64,000 nt of DNA from Diphasiastrum complanatum (lineage: Eukaryota > Streptophyta > Lycopodiopsida > Lycopodiales > Lycopodiaceae): NCBI GenBank assembly GCA_029204225.1, contig CM055095.1, positions 17,285,233 through 17,349,232 of the forward strand, given 5' to 3'. The first letter of the stretch is position 1, and every line of letters starts with the position of its first letter. A program made the translations under genes and the position numbers. The notes beneath the pieces are model-generated. The model searched no databases and had not been told where the DNA came from. It saw nothing but the letters and a program-made list of their open reading frames with translations. Below are positions 45,944 through 56,400 of this stretch, in pieces.

Positions 45944-46075
45944 CTCATTGCCATAGAACTTTGCCCTTCAATAGGAGTGAAGTATTTAATTTCCAAATCA
46001 AGTAGTTTGAACCTTCTGGATCCAAAATCGTAGTGATCTAAATGATGAGAGGGGTAGGAAGATACCATTTTATCG
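45944..46075 (-). pseudogene. gag: Copia B gag N-terminus
   Basis: The minus strand reads ILDPEGSNYLIWKLNTSLLL then KGKVLWQ and a stop at the G2 boundary. This is the typical copia gag opening (a GSNYL.WK motif followed by LW). The rest of gag up to the zinc knuckle at 40310 is missing. Confidence 0.65.
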
Positions 46076-46086
46076 ACTCTGACTCA

Positions 46087-46128
46087 CTCTGATACCACTG
46101 TATCAACACTAATTTGTTCTGATACCAC
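46087..46128 (-). promoter_or_regulatory. Duplicated primer-binding site of copia B
   Basis: The minus strand has TGGTATCAGAAC directly inside the LTR end (46116-46127, 11 of 12 matches to the initiator tRNA-Met site). A second copy, TGGTATCAGAG, lies about 30 bp further in. Both sit in an identical 15-bp word, tctgataccactgta (46088-46102 and 46118-46132), so the junction is tandemly duplicated. Confidence 0.65.
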
Positions 46129-46420
46129 TGTAGGGAATATAGTAATTATTCATCCACAGAGAACACGATGAAAGTTTGAATAAATCAAACTAATATTAGT
46201 GTCTTCAATCGGGTCTGTATCTGATCTATGTATTAATAGAACAATATTTGCCTTGATTGAATATGCGTGCGAAATAATATGCGGAATTAAGAGACAACTT
46301 AAGAAAATTTTAGACAAACAAAAACTGTTGATCAAAAAACAAATTTATAATTTATACATCTCTTGCTGTCTTATCTCGTTGTTGTGTTGAAATTGAGAGT
46401 CAAAGATTGTCTGATATTGT
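46129..46420 (-). repeat. Copia B 5' LTR (outer end uncertain)
   Basis: It starts TGTAGGGAATATAG on the plus strand and matches 33014-33240 closely up to about 46350. The outer end is not defined, as the partner LTR is truncated. Confidence 0.7.
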
Positions 46421-47275
46421 TGACTTCAATTATAATGGAAATTTGCAAGATAATTTTTCCATTTCTTAGAGCATAAAAGGTTGCAAACTTGAAAACACAA
46501 CCTTGATAATTTTAATACTTATGTCAAAGCATAAATTTGACTTTCAAGAATCACAAGACAACCAAAATGAGTGAAGCTATAATTGTCAACAAGCAAGCCC
46601 ATCAAATTGGAAACAAACGTGAATATCGAATTATGTGGGGACATTGCAAAGAGATCAATGTTAAGATAATGATTGAACAAATCAAACTTAGTATTTGTTT
46701 ACCTCATAGAATTTATATTTTAACATTATGGCATACTACTCGAGAATGAGCAAGCCATATAAGATATTTCACACATTCCATCAAAAATCAAATAGTTTTA
46801 CCACCTTTTGTTTTTTCCTTCTGTAGAAACACAATATCAAGAATAGGAATAAATCCTTTTATTTCATGTCTAATAGCCAATAGGACCTATTGTGCATAAT
46901 AAACCATCCTAGATAAATGGTATCCTTGTTTAGCCTCCATTTGGCCTAGTGACTTACATGTTTGGACCAATTCTTTTTCTTTTTGCATATTATTTTTTTG
47001 TTGATCTCAAAGCAAATACAAACAAAGGAGTATATTATAGCTAGTGCTTCGGCCTCGCCTCTAGGGTCTCATGTGTCATCATAGGTTGAGCAACCAGCTC
47101 ATGTTCCTTAGAGATACATGGACATTATTGTGGGCTTCCATAAATAGCATGAAACATTTGTTTGAACAATCAATGATGTTATAGGAGTCCTTTGTTGCAA
47201 ACTCATTTTAGAATTTTGTAGCCTTCCAACTTTATTTGAGTTGACAATATGCTATAAAAAATGATCTATTCCATC
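46421..47275. other. No recognisable gene
   Basis: AT-rich DNA. The frame at 46537-46746 (MTFKNHKTTKMSEAIIVNKQ) has no known motif. A weak AEYIAASA-like reading near 47030 is not enough to call RNase H. Confidence 0.35.
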
Positions 47276-47985
47276 ACCACAACACACCATCAAGTGTTGT
47301 CAAAAATTGTGAACTCCTGCAACTTTGCCGCAACGCAAAGCGAAGTGACACAAAACGAAGGTCGAATGGCATACAATTCGTGAAAGTCAACGTACCTCGA
47401 AAACCCTAACACACGAAGTGAAGCAAAACTTGAAGGTCGAATGATTCACGAAAGTCAAACATGCCTTCAGGACCAAAAGACATGACACGACACAAAACGA
47501 AAAGAAAACGAAAAAAATCTTTTGCGTTGCCAGCTGGCAGCTCAACGGGCGTGGAGTTTTGAACTTCACACTCAGCTCAAACAGTTAGCAATAACATAGA
47601 GTAACTAACTAGTTGATTAGCATTAACTACTCTTGTAATTTTCTGTTTAGCTATCTTGTAAAGTCCACACAGTGGAGATATAAACTAGATTCTGGATCAA
47701 GAGAGAGAGAGAGAGAAGAGTGCGAGAGTAGAGCAGAAAAAGAAAAGGATAGAAAAAATAGAGAAACGAAATAGTTGTGCATGAAAGTTTGCCAACGAGC
47801 AGAACACAGCGAAAGAGCAGAGTGTCCAGGCCGCCAACAAGCGAAACACTGATCATCTTGCTCTAAAAATCAAAACTGATAATATAGTTGCTCTCTCTTG
47901 TCCATCTCCTTGTTTTCTTGTTGTCTTGATTGCTAGAATGATTTCTGTTCTGTGATCTGTAGTCGCGTGCTTAGGATCCTACAAG
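47276..47985 (+). repeat. LTR-like block related to the copia A LTR
   Basis: It has the same style and order of motifs as the A LTR: repeated cgaaagtcaa/cgaagg words, a gaacttcacactc stretch, then actactcttgtaattttctg as in the A LTR. A short (ga)n run lies at about 47700. Ends and target duplication are not resolved. It directly abuts the 3' part of copia D. Confidence 0.4.
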
Positions 47986-47989
47986 ATTC

Positions 47990-49445
47990 CGCATAAGACA
48001 TCGTAGAGCAGTGTGTAATACTAATATATTTAAACTTTAGTTTTTCACACACAAAGTGATATTTTACTTCAATATGTGCTTAGTTCTTGCATGAAAGACT
48101 TGATTTTTAGCCAATTGTATTCCGCTTTGGCTATCACAGAAAATAATAGTAGGGTGTGTTTTTCTCATACCAATTTCATTCAACAATCTACGTAGCCAAA
48201 CAGCTTCTTGAGTAGCAGAACTTAGCACTTTATACTCAGCTCCTGTCGATGAAAGAGAAATAGTGTCCTGCCTCTTACTAGACCATGAAAAAGAGCCATT
48301 TCTAAAGTTGAAAGCATACCTTCTAGTTGACTTTCTATCATCTACATTGCCAGCCAATCAGCATCAACATAGCCTTGTAGCCTAGGTAAAGCATTTTGCT
48401 TCTTATAAACCAAGCCAAGGTTAGGTGTGCCCTTCACATACCTCAAAATCCTTTTCACTGCTTCCCAATGATCCAAAAGAGGTGATGAGATAAATTGACT
48501 AATCATGCTCACAACATAGCAAATATCAGAACGAGTAGTCACGAGATAAATCAAACTTCCAACAAGTTGACGAAATAATGTAGCGTCAACTTGACCACTA
48601 TCATCAACATGAGACAGCTTTCACTTTGTCATGTGGAATTGCTCTAGAATCTTGTGAACATACTTGCTTGACCTAGCCTGATTCCGTTGCCATTTTGCCA
48701 TACTTCGACTCCCAAGCAATAATGCATAAGATCTAAATCTGGCATCTCAAATTGCTTGCACAAGTTGGCCTTGATAGAATGAATGAGATTCTCATCATTG
48801 CCCAAGAAAATTATATCATCAACTTAAAGCACAACTAAGGCAATGCTATCATTGTTTATAAGAACAAAAGATTTGGATCTGAATTTGTTCTTATAAACTC
48901 GTGAAAGAGAAAGTAATGATTAATTCGTCCATACCATGCACGTGACACTTGTTTGAGACCATAGCGTGCTTTGTATAGCTTGCATACATTTTGTTCTTGT
49001 CCCTTCACAATGAAGCCTTGTGGTCGGAGCATGTATACTTCCTCTTCTAAGTTAGCATTCATGAATGCGGATTTTACCTCCATTTGATGGACCTTCCACC
49101 TAAAATGGGATGCTAAGGCAATGATAAGGCGTAGCGTAGTCCAGTTAGCCACTGGAGCAAATGTCTCTTCATAGTCAATTCCCTTGCTTTGCTCATAGCC
49201 CTTTACTACTAGGTGTGCCTTATGCTTTGCAACCATGCCATCCGCATGAAACTTTGTTCTATATACCCATTTGTTGTCAATGGATTTCTTTCCATGTGGT
49301 AGATCAACCAACTCCCATGTATCATACATGTGGATTGATTCCATCTCCTCTTCCATTGCCCTTTGCCACTCTTTGAGATCCTTTGCCTCATCAAAGGTCG
49401 ATGGCTCTCGACACTCCAAATGTCACATAGCAATCATGAGGTTTC
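47990..49445 (-). pseudogene. pol: Copia D reverse transcriptase and RNase H
   Basis: Reading downward from 49440: ECREPSTFDEAKDLKEWQRA, MEEEMESIHMYDTWELVDLP, KGIDYEETFAPVANWTTLRL, KSAFMNANLEEEVYMLRPQG and YGLKQVSRAWYGRI form a nearly intact RT front half. The catalytic motif reads stop-VDD (TAA at 48824-48826 where Tyr is expected). The distal RT is frameshifted. RNase H (DDRKSTRRYAFNFRNGSFSW, FCDSQSGIQLAKN, FHARTKHI) is open from 48357 and decays by about 47990. Gag, protease and integrase are missing. Confidence 0.9.
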
Positions 49446-49739
49446 CTTTTCCGCATTGATCTTCCCACTTCTCCTTGCGAACTAGATCTAAGTTGATTCT
49501 GTTGGATTATTCTACTATCAGAGTGATTCATCCAAATCATCGATCTTTAATCTTTGTCCACTTTATTATCCAGTCCCGCAGTTTTATTCGTGTTTCTACA
49601 CAAACTACAAAATACTCGGGAATCGCTCAACAGGTGGCTTTGACATATCGGACAACATCCGACTTATCGACGACACCTATGAAAGTTGAAAGAGTCGACC
49701 ATGTCGAAGAATGATAGTTATTGTTCTGCCTGATATGAA
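49446..49739. other. Junction segment, no recognised gene
   Basis: Contains an open plus frame at 49475-49711 without known motifs. It lies between copia D and the Penelope-like element, and probably includes the boundary of both. Confidence 0.35.
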
Positions 49740-49789
49740 GCTAAAGACTTGCCCTTACTACTTTGCAAGTAAATTTCTGGGAAGTTCTA

Positions 49790-50361
49790 CCTTTTTAGAT
49801 CAAGTCATAGGCATGTAGCAAGAGATCTTACCTTTTGTTATATTAGACAATACATGATTGATGCTTTCTTGGAACTTTCCATTAACCGTACTGCTAAACT
49901 CCTTGCACATCTTGGTGATGTCGAGAATATCCGTGAAATTGAATGCCTTCTTAAAAATCCCAGCTTCTCTACCTTACAGGATAAATACTTCTAGAATACA
50001 AGCAAAAAAATAGAATCCTTCAATTTAAATAATCCTAGTTTGGTCATATCAGATAGTGAACAACAAGAAGAGGAAATTCAAGAAGCTAATTTTTTACCGT
50101 GATTGATCCATGTGCAGGAAGAAATAGAAGAAATAAGAGTACTGGAAGTTAGTGCACATGGATCAATCACGGTAAAAATTTAGCTTCTTGATAAGTTAGT
50201 GTAGGCGACGACTTGTGGTTAGAAGAGATGAAGGGAAGATGTTCTTGCATTAACGTTATTACAATAGATGCTTTGAGAGTTTAAATGTTAAACAACTTTA
50301 TTCTGAGACATTACTGCATATATTTGGTCATATTGATGATATCTTTAAACATATTGCGTTT
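49790..50361 (+). pseudogene. Penelope-like N-terminal region
   Basis: Reads IRQYMIDAFLELSINRTAKL, LAHLGDVENIREIECLLKNP, SFSTLQDKYF, then a stop; NLNNPSLVISDSEQQEEEIQ is acidic and leads into the hairpin at 50080. Several stops and frame changes separate it from the RT body. It is assigned to the element by position and by continuity of reading style only. Confidence 0.4.
50080..50189 (+). repeat. Near-perfect 37-bp inverted repeat (hairpin)
   Basis: The left arm 50080-50116 (aagaagctaa...catgtgca) and right arm 50153-50189 (tgcacatgg...tagcttctt) are reverse complements with a single mismatch, around a 36-bp loop. It is far better preserved than the coding frame around it. Confidence 0.85.
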
Positions 50362-51835
50362 AATTGGACTTATTTTTCGCAATTAAAGCAAGATTGATAC
50401 AAGCCTTTCATGTATTTTGTGACTTCAATATTGATGATATTCCTCCTTGTATCTACTCGAACTTTAAATGCTTTAAAGGGTTTATTAATGAGAATTTTGG
50501 ACATGTGATTTCTATGAACACTGAAATTATTAGTAACAGGTTTCTAAGTAAACACATGAACAAAGGACATAATCACATCCCTGTATGACAATCAAATATT
50601 AATGAGGTTGCTTTGGAACTGTACCATGGATGGTTTAAACTGGCTAGATTTTTACCTACTTATCGGGATATTGATCATGACGACATTAATGAACATGCCC
50701 TCATTTGCAAACAGGCTATAATTGATTTCTTAAAAAAGACCAAACGGTTGCATGGTAGTTACATGACAAAAGATGACTTAAAGAATGCCATTGATGAACA
50801 GGACTGGATTACTACCAAGCTATATGTTGATGGTGTGGATAAGTCCCAACATAACACTTGTTTCATGTGCATTTACTTTGCTAGAAATTTGGCCTTACAA
50901 AGACTATCTAGTCTTGACTTTGTTCCGTTTCCAGATATTGGTAGCAATACCATTGATAATGCTATGATAATTATTAGGCATACCTTTATTAAAATGATAC
51001 CGGATTATCTAATAGGGAAAGAAGAATTACCTTTTCTACCTTTAAAGCACATACTGTCATCTCTCCTTATGGAGGGTGCAGGCCTTAAGGTACACTCATA
51101 CCGGAGTTACCTAAATGTTGACACCAACCTTTTCTGGCAGTGCGATTCATCCACTGAATTTTATCTTAATGTGCAAGATAAAATTACTTCTACGATGTCT
51201 ACTGGCATCTTCAAATGCTATGAAAATATTCCTCTTGATGGCCGAGATGGGTTAAAAACGGTTATACGTAAAATGATTTTATATGCATTCAAATTTTGCA
51301 AGAACGAAAATCTAGCTTATAAATGGAAACCTAGCAATGGGGAATTCAAATGGAAGTGGGTAAACAAACCTACTGGTAAATGGGCTATTCTTGGTAAGTT
51401 ATTACTTTGCCAATGGAATGATTTATTGATTGATAATTGCATTGTGAGACTAGGTAATTGGGCTTGAAAACAAGTTTGTGGTATTCCTATGGGCTTTGCT
51501 TGTTCCCCTACTTGGTGTAATTGGTATTTTGTCATTTTATGAGCTATGTTTTATGAAAAAACTTACCAAACTCGGCAATATAGAATAGTTATGTGCTTTC
51601 AAGTATACCATTCGGTACATTGATGATATTTGCTTTATTAACAATCCGAATGCGCTCTTATTTTTGGACAAAAATCATCCGTGTACCAGGGATAATATTA
51701 AGTGGATCTACCCTTTGGAATATTTGACCATAAAAAATGAGGATACTTGTGACATTATTGGCAACTTTTTGAGTATTACTACTACTTTTGATCATGTTTC
51801 AAGTAATTTCCATATGAAGAAGTTTGATAAATAAA
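50362..51835 (+). pseudogene. Penelope-like reverse transcriptase
   Basis: Open from 50364 to 50585 (KARLIQAFHVFCDFNIDDIP) and, after a TGA, from 50613 for 284 codons (ELYHGWFKLARFLPTYRDID, RLHGSYMTKDDLKNAIDEQD, YENIPLDGRDGLKTVIRKMI). After a TGA at 51465 comes CGIPMGFACSPTWCNWYF. A further stop and frame change lead to FKYTIRYIDDICFINNPNA, with the catalytic YIDD at 51616-51627, and YPLEYLTIKNEDT. The GIPMG...SP block followed by a YIDD box is characteristic of this RT class. It is a pseudogene by three stops and one frameshift, but the catalytic residues are kept. Confidence 0.65.
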
Positions 51836-52225
51836 TTTAGTACATTCTTTTGACCCTTATACTGATCAGTGAGGCCTATGCCTTGATACAATTTTGTTAA
51901 AGGGCAGAATGTATTGCTAACTATAGAATGCTTGATGGGAATGATTGGACTTATCAATTGTACTTGCAAGCATGTTGATAAAGTAGTGAATCTTGTTTCA
52001 AACATGGATAACAACTCATGCTCAGCTATGACACTTGTCTTCTTCACATAACTAACTTGTGCGGTTTTGTTGTGTGGGATGGTGGCAGGTAACAACTGAG
52101 TGTCCTAAAACTTGCTTCGCTTTATGGTACTCTGTATTGTAAAACTTTATACAAGGTCTTGCATCGCAACCTGATCAATGTGTTACAAGCAAAACCAAAT
52201 GCTTCTATAAGCTTTGATGGGCAGA
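51832..52225 (+). repeat. Right-arm inverted blocks 1 and 2
   Basis: 51832-52145 matches 31632-31305 and 52148-52225 matches 24805-24735, both as reverse complement. The two matches are contiguous here but 6.5 kb apart on the left side. Confidence 0.75.
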
Positions 52226-53175
52226 AACAACATCTGAAATCATATAATGATTACTCTTGAATAGAGCCTGCATTGGACCAGCAACTACATACTGTAGCAT
52301 GCAAACTGGCCATTTCTTATCTCAGTTTTGTCTACGGGCCAGTATGCATTTCTCTATAATGAGCGCCCACATCTGACTGCCCGCAAATAATTTTTTAGAT
52401 GGTTATATCCATTCCCTGTCAGAGAGTCACTATGAGAGTGTGATAGCACAAAGAATCTTGAACGCATTAGTTCAACAATTTCAAACCTACAAATCGGTTG
52501 TTCTAGCATGAACTAGTAATGGCTTGAATGAAGCACGCTCTTCTTACAATAAGGAAGAGTTTTGGCCATAAACGCAACCAACCTGCCTATGATATGCAGC
52601 GCCACTCTGTCAACAGACCAATGAACCATTTGTGTTCATCCCACGGGCCAAGGGTGGTTTGAAAAGATAGACAAGAGTTTGTGCCAAGAGGCCTCATTTG
52701 GTGAAGCAGCAAATACCAACCCAAGCAAAGACCAACTCAACTGGCGACACATCGAGCCCTCCCCAGTGAGTACAATTTGCAGCTAGTACTCAGGTATACA
52801 TTTTCATAAGTCTATTTTGACATTTAAAGAGAATGATCTGCATTGTGTTGTGAATGTGAGAAATGACCGCATCTCATAGGATGGTGATATGTGTGGGCTT
52901 TAAGAATGGTTATGAGAATACATGTATCATGCTTTTTGATGCTTAGTATACATTGTTAGGCAACTGTCTTACTTAAAATATCTCACAATGGTCTTGTGTA
53001 CATGTTTTGAGATGATTTTCTAGCATCATGTGTGTGCGCCTCAATCAATATAAACATCGTAGTATGATTAGGTGACATGGTTTTTACTGTTGGCTTCTTA
53101 ATCTGTCTCTTGTTCATGTCGATTTTCATAACCCGACCACTTTGAAATAAGAGCGGGTTGTCCACCATCTTTGTC
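52226..53175. other. No recognisable gene
   Basis: Filler between two blocks of the inverted duplication, unlike the left-arm sequence at the equivalent place. No motif was found on either strand. Confidence 0.4.
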
Positions 53176-54893
53176 TAAAGGTCATACTCTAAGGATGATA
53201 GGTAGTGTCTTACCGGCATAGGGTAGCCCTAACTCTTTAGTTCACAGAATGTTGATGGGCTTAGATAGCAACTACCCCAATTAACCTAGCTCGTAAGTTG
53301 ATGCCTTCCCTTTGAGAGTAACATTCTGGGATTAAAGGAGGTGATCTAGTGTATTGGGGTTAAGCATAGAAGGGGTGCTAGAAAGATCGTAGAAATATCT
53401 ATAGGATCTCCTCAGGCTAGAAGTGTAATTGAGAATCCTAACCAAAGGACCTGTCACAAAGAATAGGGGAGGAAGTATATGGAACTATCTTTTCTCTATG
53501 ATGGTCTGGACTTTTGGAAATGATGAATGAAATCCAATTTCAACTCGCGGTAGGGGATGTCTGCCAACTAATCCGAAAAGCAATCCCGCACTGTTACTTT
53601 TACACCCTAGCACTCTACCCCCATTTACGCTCTGGGGACACTTTGTTTAAAACACAACACTTGGGGGGTTTATAGCTATTTTGAAGCATATGAGTTCATA
53701 ATTGACGGATTCTGGTATCTAACCTATGCCATTTCCACGGACTATACATGAGTCATCCAACCAACCCTACCATTCGAGCAAGTAGTACAATCCCTGGGAT
53801 CAATTGGTAGTACCAATAGATGATTAGAACAAGACCTAGGAGTAGAAGCAAGGAATGAGGGTATGGCCGAAGGCTTCTCTACAGAATCCTAAATAGAGGG
53901 GTGGAAAAGTGGACTGAGGAGCATAGGGGGGTTGAGACGAACCAATCCTGTGTACACATAATATTTTAGGATACCAGTCACATGAGAGTGGAATGGAAGC
54001 CAAAGGAGGAAATCACCTTAGTTGGGTCATATTCAGCTCAAAAAGTTGTTCTCAGACACTTCAAAATAACAATAGATGCTATCATTAGTTGTCTCAAGAA
54101 GATTGTCAATGACAAGAGAACTTTGTGTAAGCCGATCATCTCTCGCAGGGAAGATTGTGCAGGTCGATCAGCTTTTGAATTGAAAGGTATCGTCAAAGGT
54201 GGAGATAGGAGGTCCATGTATACATGTTATGTATGACATATATGATGAGTGTTCCTAGATGGCAAAGACCCACATCTTCTAGAGAGTCTTATAACCTCCA
54301 CTCAGACTGAATAGAAATTTGTGACACAAACATCCCCTAGGATATCACCACTACAGAACACCATAATATGAGACAAGTTAAGGCATGACAGAGGAGCGCC
54401 GACCATGCGTTATTGCCCCATACTTCATAGTACTGGTCTCTATGTTACGATCATAGGACTCGATACTACAATATGTGGCCTTCGAACAGGAGAGTTAGCA
54501 GTAGAAGTGGATAGAGGGCTTTCGAGTAAGGCCACACTATACATCAAGATAAATCAACAATGGGTATTGATGACCATCCGCACTATACAATTACAACCAA
54601 TTGATCAAGCGTTTACCTCAATAGACTCCTCATGACTAGTACGACATTTGGTGATCTACCCCTACCAGGAGATTTCTGTCAGGTGGTGCGGCAAGGAGTG
54701 GCCTACTATTACTTTTATAGCCCTCATGTACATCGGTTGTGATCGATTGTTTCGAATTAGGCATAGAGCTAATGAAAGTACCCTATGTGTGTATGATCTA
54801 GAGACCAGCCTAAACTAGGTATGTGTAGGCATAATGAATACCCGCTACACTGAACAAGTAAGAACCTGTCGGCCTCCCCCTCCAACTACTACT
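53176..54893 (+). pseudogene. Unidentified repeat-domain protein remnant, copy 2
   Basis: The inverted copy of 22840-24296. In order on the plus strand: Y1 (GDVCQLIRKAIPHCYFYTLA, about 53560), a 54405-54632 open frame with X1 (LYVTIIGLDTTICGLRTGEL, KATLYIKINQQWVLMT), then Y2 after a frame change (about 54650-54730). X2, present in copy 1, falls outside the match. Both copies share a TGA just before Y1. No family is recognised. Confidence 0.5.
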
Positions 54894-55644
54894 AATCAAC
54901 ACCATTGTAACTGTCTATATTAGCACATGCATAGGGAAAGTACTTTAATGCATTAAGAATTTGCTCATTATGATAAAACTAGAAAACTTTTGTCATTCAA
55001 AATTGCATGCCCCACTGATTACATAACAAATTTAGATTATTATCGTATTGTTCTCATGCTTAGGGAGCTTTTGGCACATTTTTTTTACAACCTCTCACAA
55101 TTCACATTGTCTTCCATGCAGTTCTGGATCGTCTCCATGTTGGTTAGACACTTCAATACCAATTTGAGTGCACCCAAAAATCATAATATAGCACTTAAAG
55201 ATCACTTGAGAAACATTAATGAATAGGACATCATACTAAGCTCTCAACAAAAGACCACAATCCATGCTCCCCCCCATGAAGTGAGAATTGCACCGACATC
55301 CTAGATACTTGAATACTGGGCTTGGCATCTCATACCTATTTTAGAGCACCAAAAAATCATACTATAGCAAATAATCCCTTGAGAAATGCTAATGATTTGG
55401 AGATCATACTAAGCTCCCAACCATACACCATAATCCATGATCACCCCATGTAGTGAGAAATGTACCAACATCCTTGATGAATTTTTTGAATACTAGCCAT
55501 GGAGTCCCATACCAGTGTGAGAAAAAATCAGATCCAAAACATGCTCAATGGATCATCAGATTACTTCACAATGACTCTGGCAAAAGAGCACCAGCTCAGA
55601 TTCAACGATATGTTAAATCAAAAGATCAAAGTTTTTCAAGATTC
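54894..55644. other. No recognised domain; internal region before an LTR
   Basis: Contains two related stretches starting near 55150 and 55340 (caccaaaaaatcata / cacccaaaaatcata, followed by cttgagaaa and atcatactaagctc), a direct repeat of about 180 bp. A 110-codon frame (55453-55782) crosses the polypurine tract and so is not a natural gene. Given the LTR that follows, this may be the internal part of a pol-less LTR element. Confidence 0.35.
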
Positions 55645-55655
55645 ACATTAAGGGG
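55645..55655 (+). promoter_or_regulatory. Polypurine tract
   Basis: ttaagggggag directly precedes TGTTGGAATTCG, the classic plant copia junction. Confidence 0.7.
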
Positions 55656-56400
55656 GAGTGTTGGAATTCGATGGTCAGCCTCAAATCCACTTATTAATGA
55701 GCATCCTGAAAACTTAACAAAACCCAGAAAACGGAAGGCTCGCGTTGTTCAGAAGATCGAAAAATCCAGTATCTGTTTCCTTTGACGCAATGTCAAGCCT
55801 AACAAACAGAGATTTTCCGATCCTGGATCGGATTGGATCGATGCGAAATTATCCAGACGTCTTTGACCCTTGATCGGGTCGAATCGTGTCTTATTTTTCC
55901 GACCCGGAAAAATCCGACCCTGACTATATTCTCAACCCAGTGTAAAATTCGATCATTTGTATATTTTCAAAACTTTGTAAAATTCGATATTGTCGGCCTA
56001 AAATCCGACCCAATGACTTCGCGTTGACAATCTGCCTACATTGTACATACAGTTATAGTTATGAGGCGGTTGTAATAACTGTAGAAGTAGTTGTAGATAT
56101 TTTGAGTATATCAAGAAGTATCTTCATCAGAAAAATTCTTCAAGGATTCTGATATTCTTCTGTTCTATTGATATCCAAAACACCTGATCATTGTTTCTAT
56201 CAGTTCATTCAGATAGTTTTGTTACATGTGTTATCACACACAGGGATCAGAGTTCTCACTCTGTAGCCACTGTTATCACGCTCAACCAGCTGCGCATCTT
56301 TTATTCCTTCATTTTGAACGTTCTGCTGCTAATTGTGGTGCTTCCGATCCACGCACCATGCTCGCTCCCAGCTTCGACAGAAACCCACTAATTTTCTACA
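55656..56400 (+). repeat. Copia-type 3' LTR (~745 bp)
   Basis: It runs TGTTGGAATTCG...ATTTTCTACA. The left end is set by the polypurine tract; the right end is the switch to copia G coding sequence at about 56401. Repeated words of the type atccgaccc occur between 55860 and 56020. No partner LTR is present. Confidence 0.6.

Larger units (their letters stand above)
33014..46420 (-). mobile_element. Copia B: host element of the nested stack
   Basis: The pieces fit one minus-strand element: 3' LTR 33014-33240, [A2], RNase H to nucleocapsid 37955-40345, [G2], gag N-terminus and primer site 45944-46128, 5' LTR from 46129. The two LTR pieces match each other. Both guests lie inside frames that resume on the other side of, or run straight into, the guest boundary. 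The right end of the 5' LTR is approximate. Confidence 0.75.
49740..51832 (+). mobile_element. Penelope-like retroelement (RT fragment)
   Basis: The coding similarity runs from about 49790 to 51832 on the plus strand with stops and frame changes. The RT blocks (GIPMG, YIDD) and the long N-terminal region fit Penelope-like elements of the green lineage better than LTR or LINE elements, and no LTR, PBS or RNase H was found. A 37-bp inverted repeat lies at 50080-50189. No GIY-YIG endonuclease domain was recognised, so the element is incomplete or of an endonuclease-lacking type. The ends are approximate. Confidence 0.6.

Noticed and set aside
47030-47270. Copia RNase H from an AEYIAASA-like reading
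   Set aside because: Only a few residues match, and no downstream motif follows in any frame.
55453-55782. 110-codon plus-strand gene
   Set aside because: The frame runs through a polypurine tract and an LTR start at 55656, so it is not a natural coding unit.
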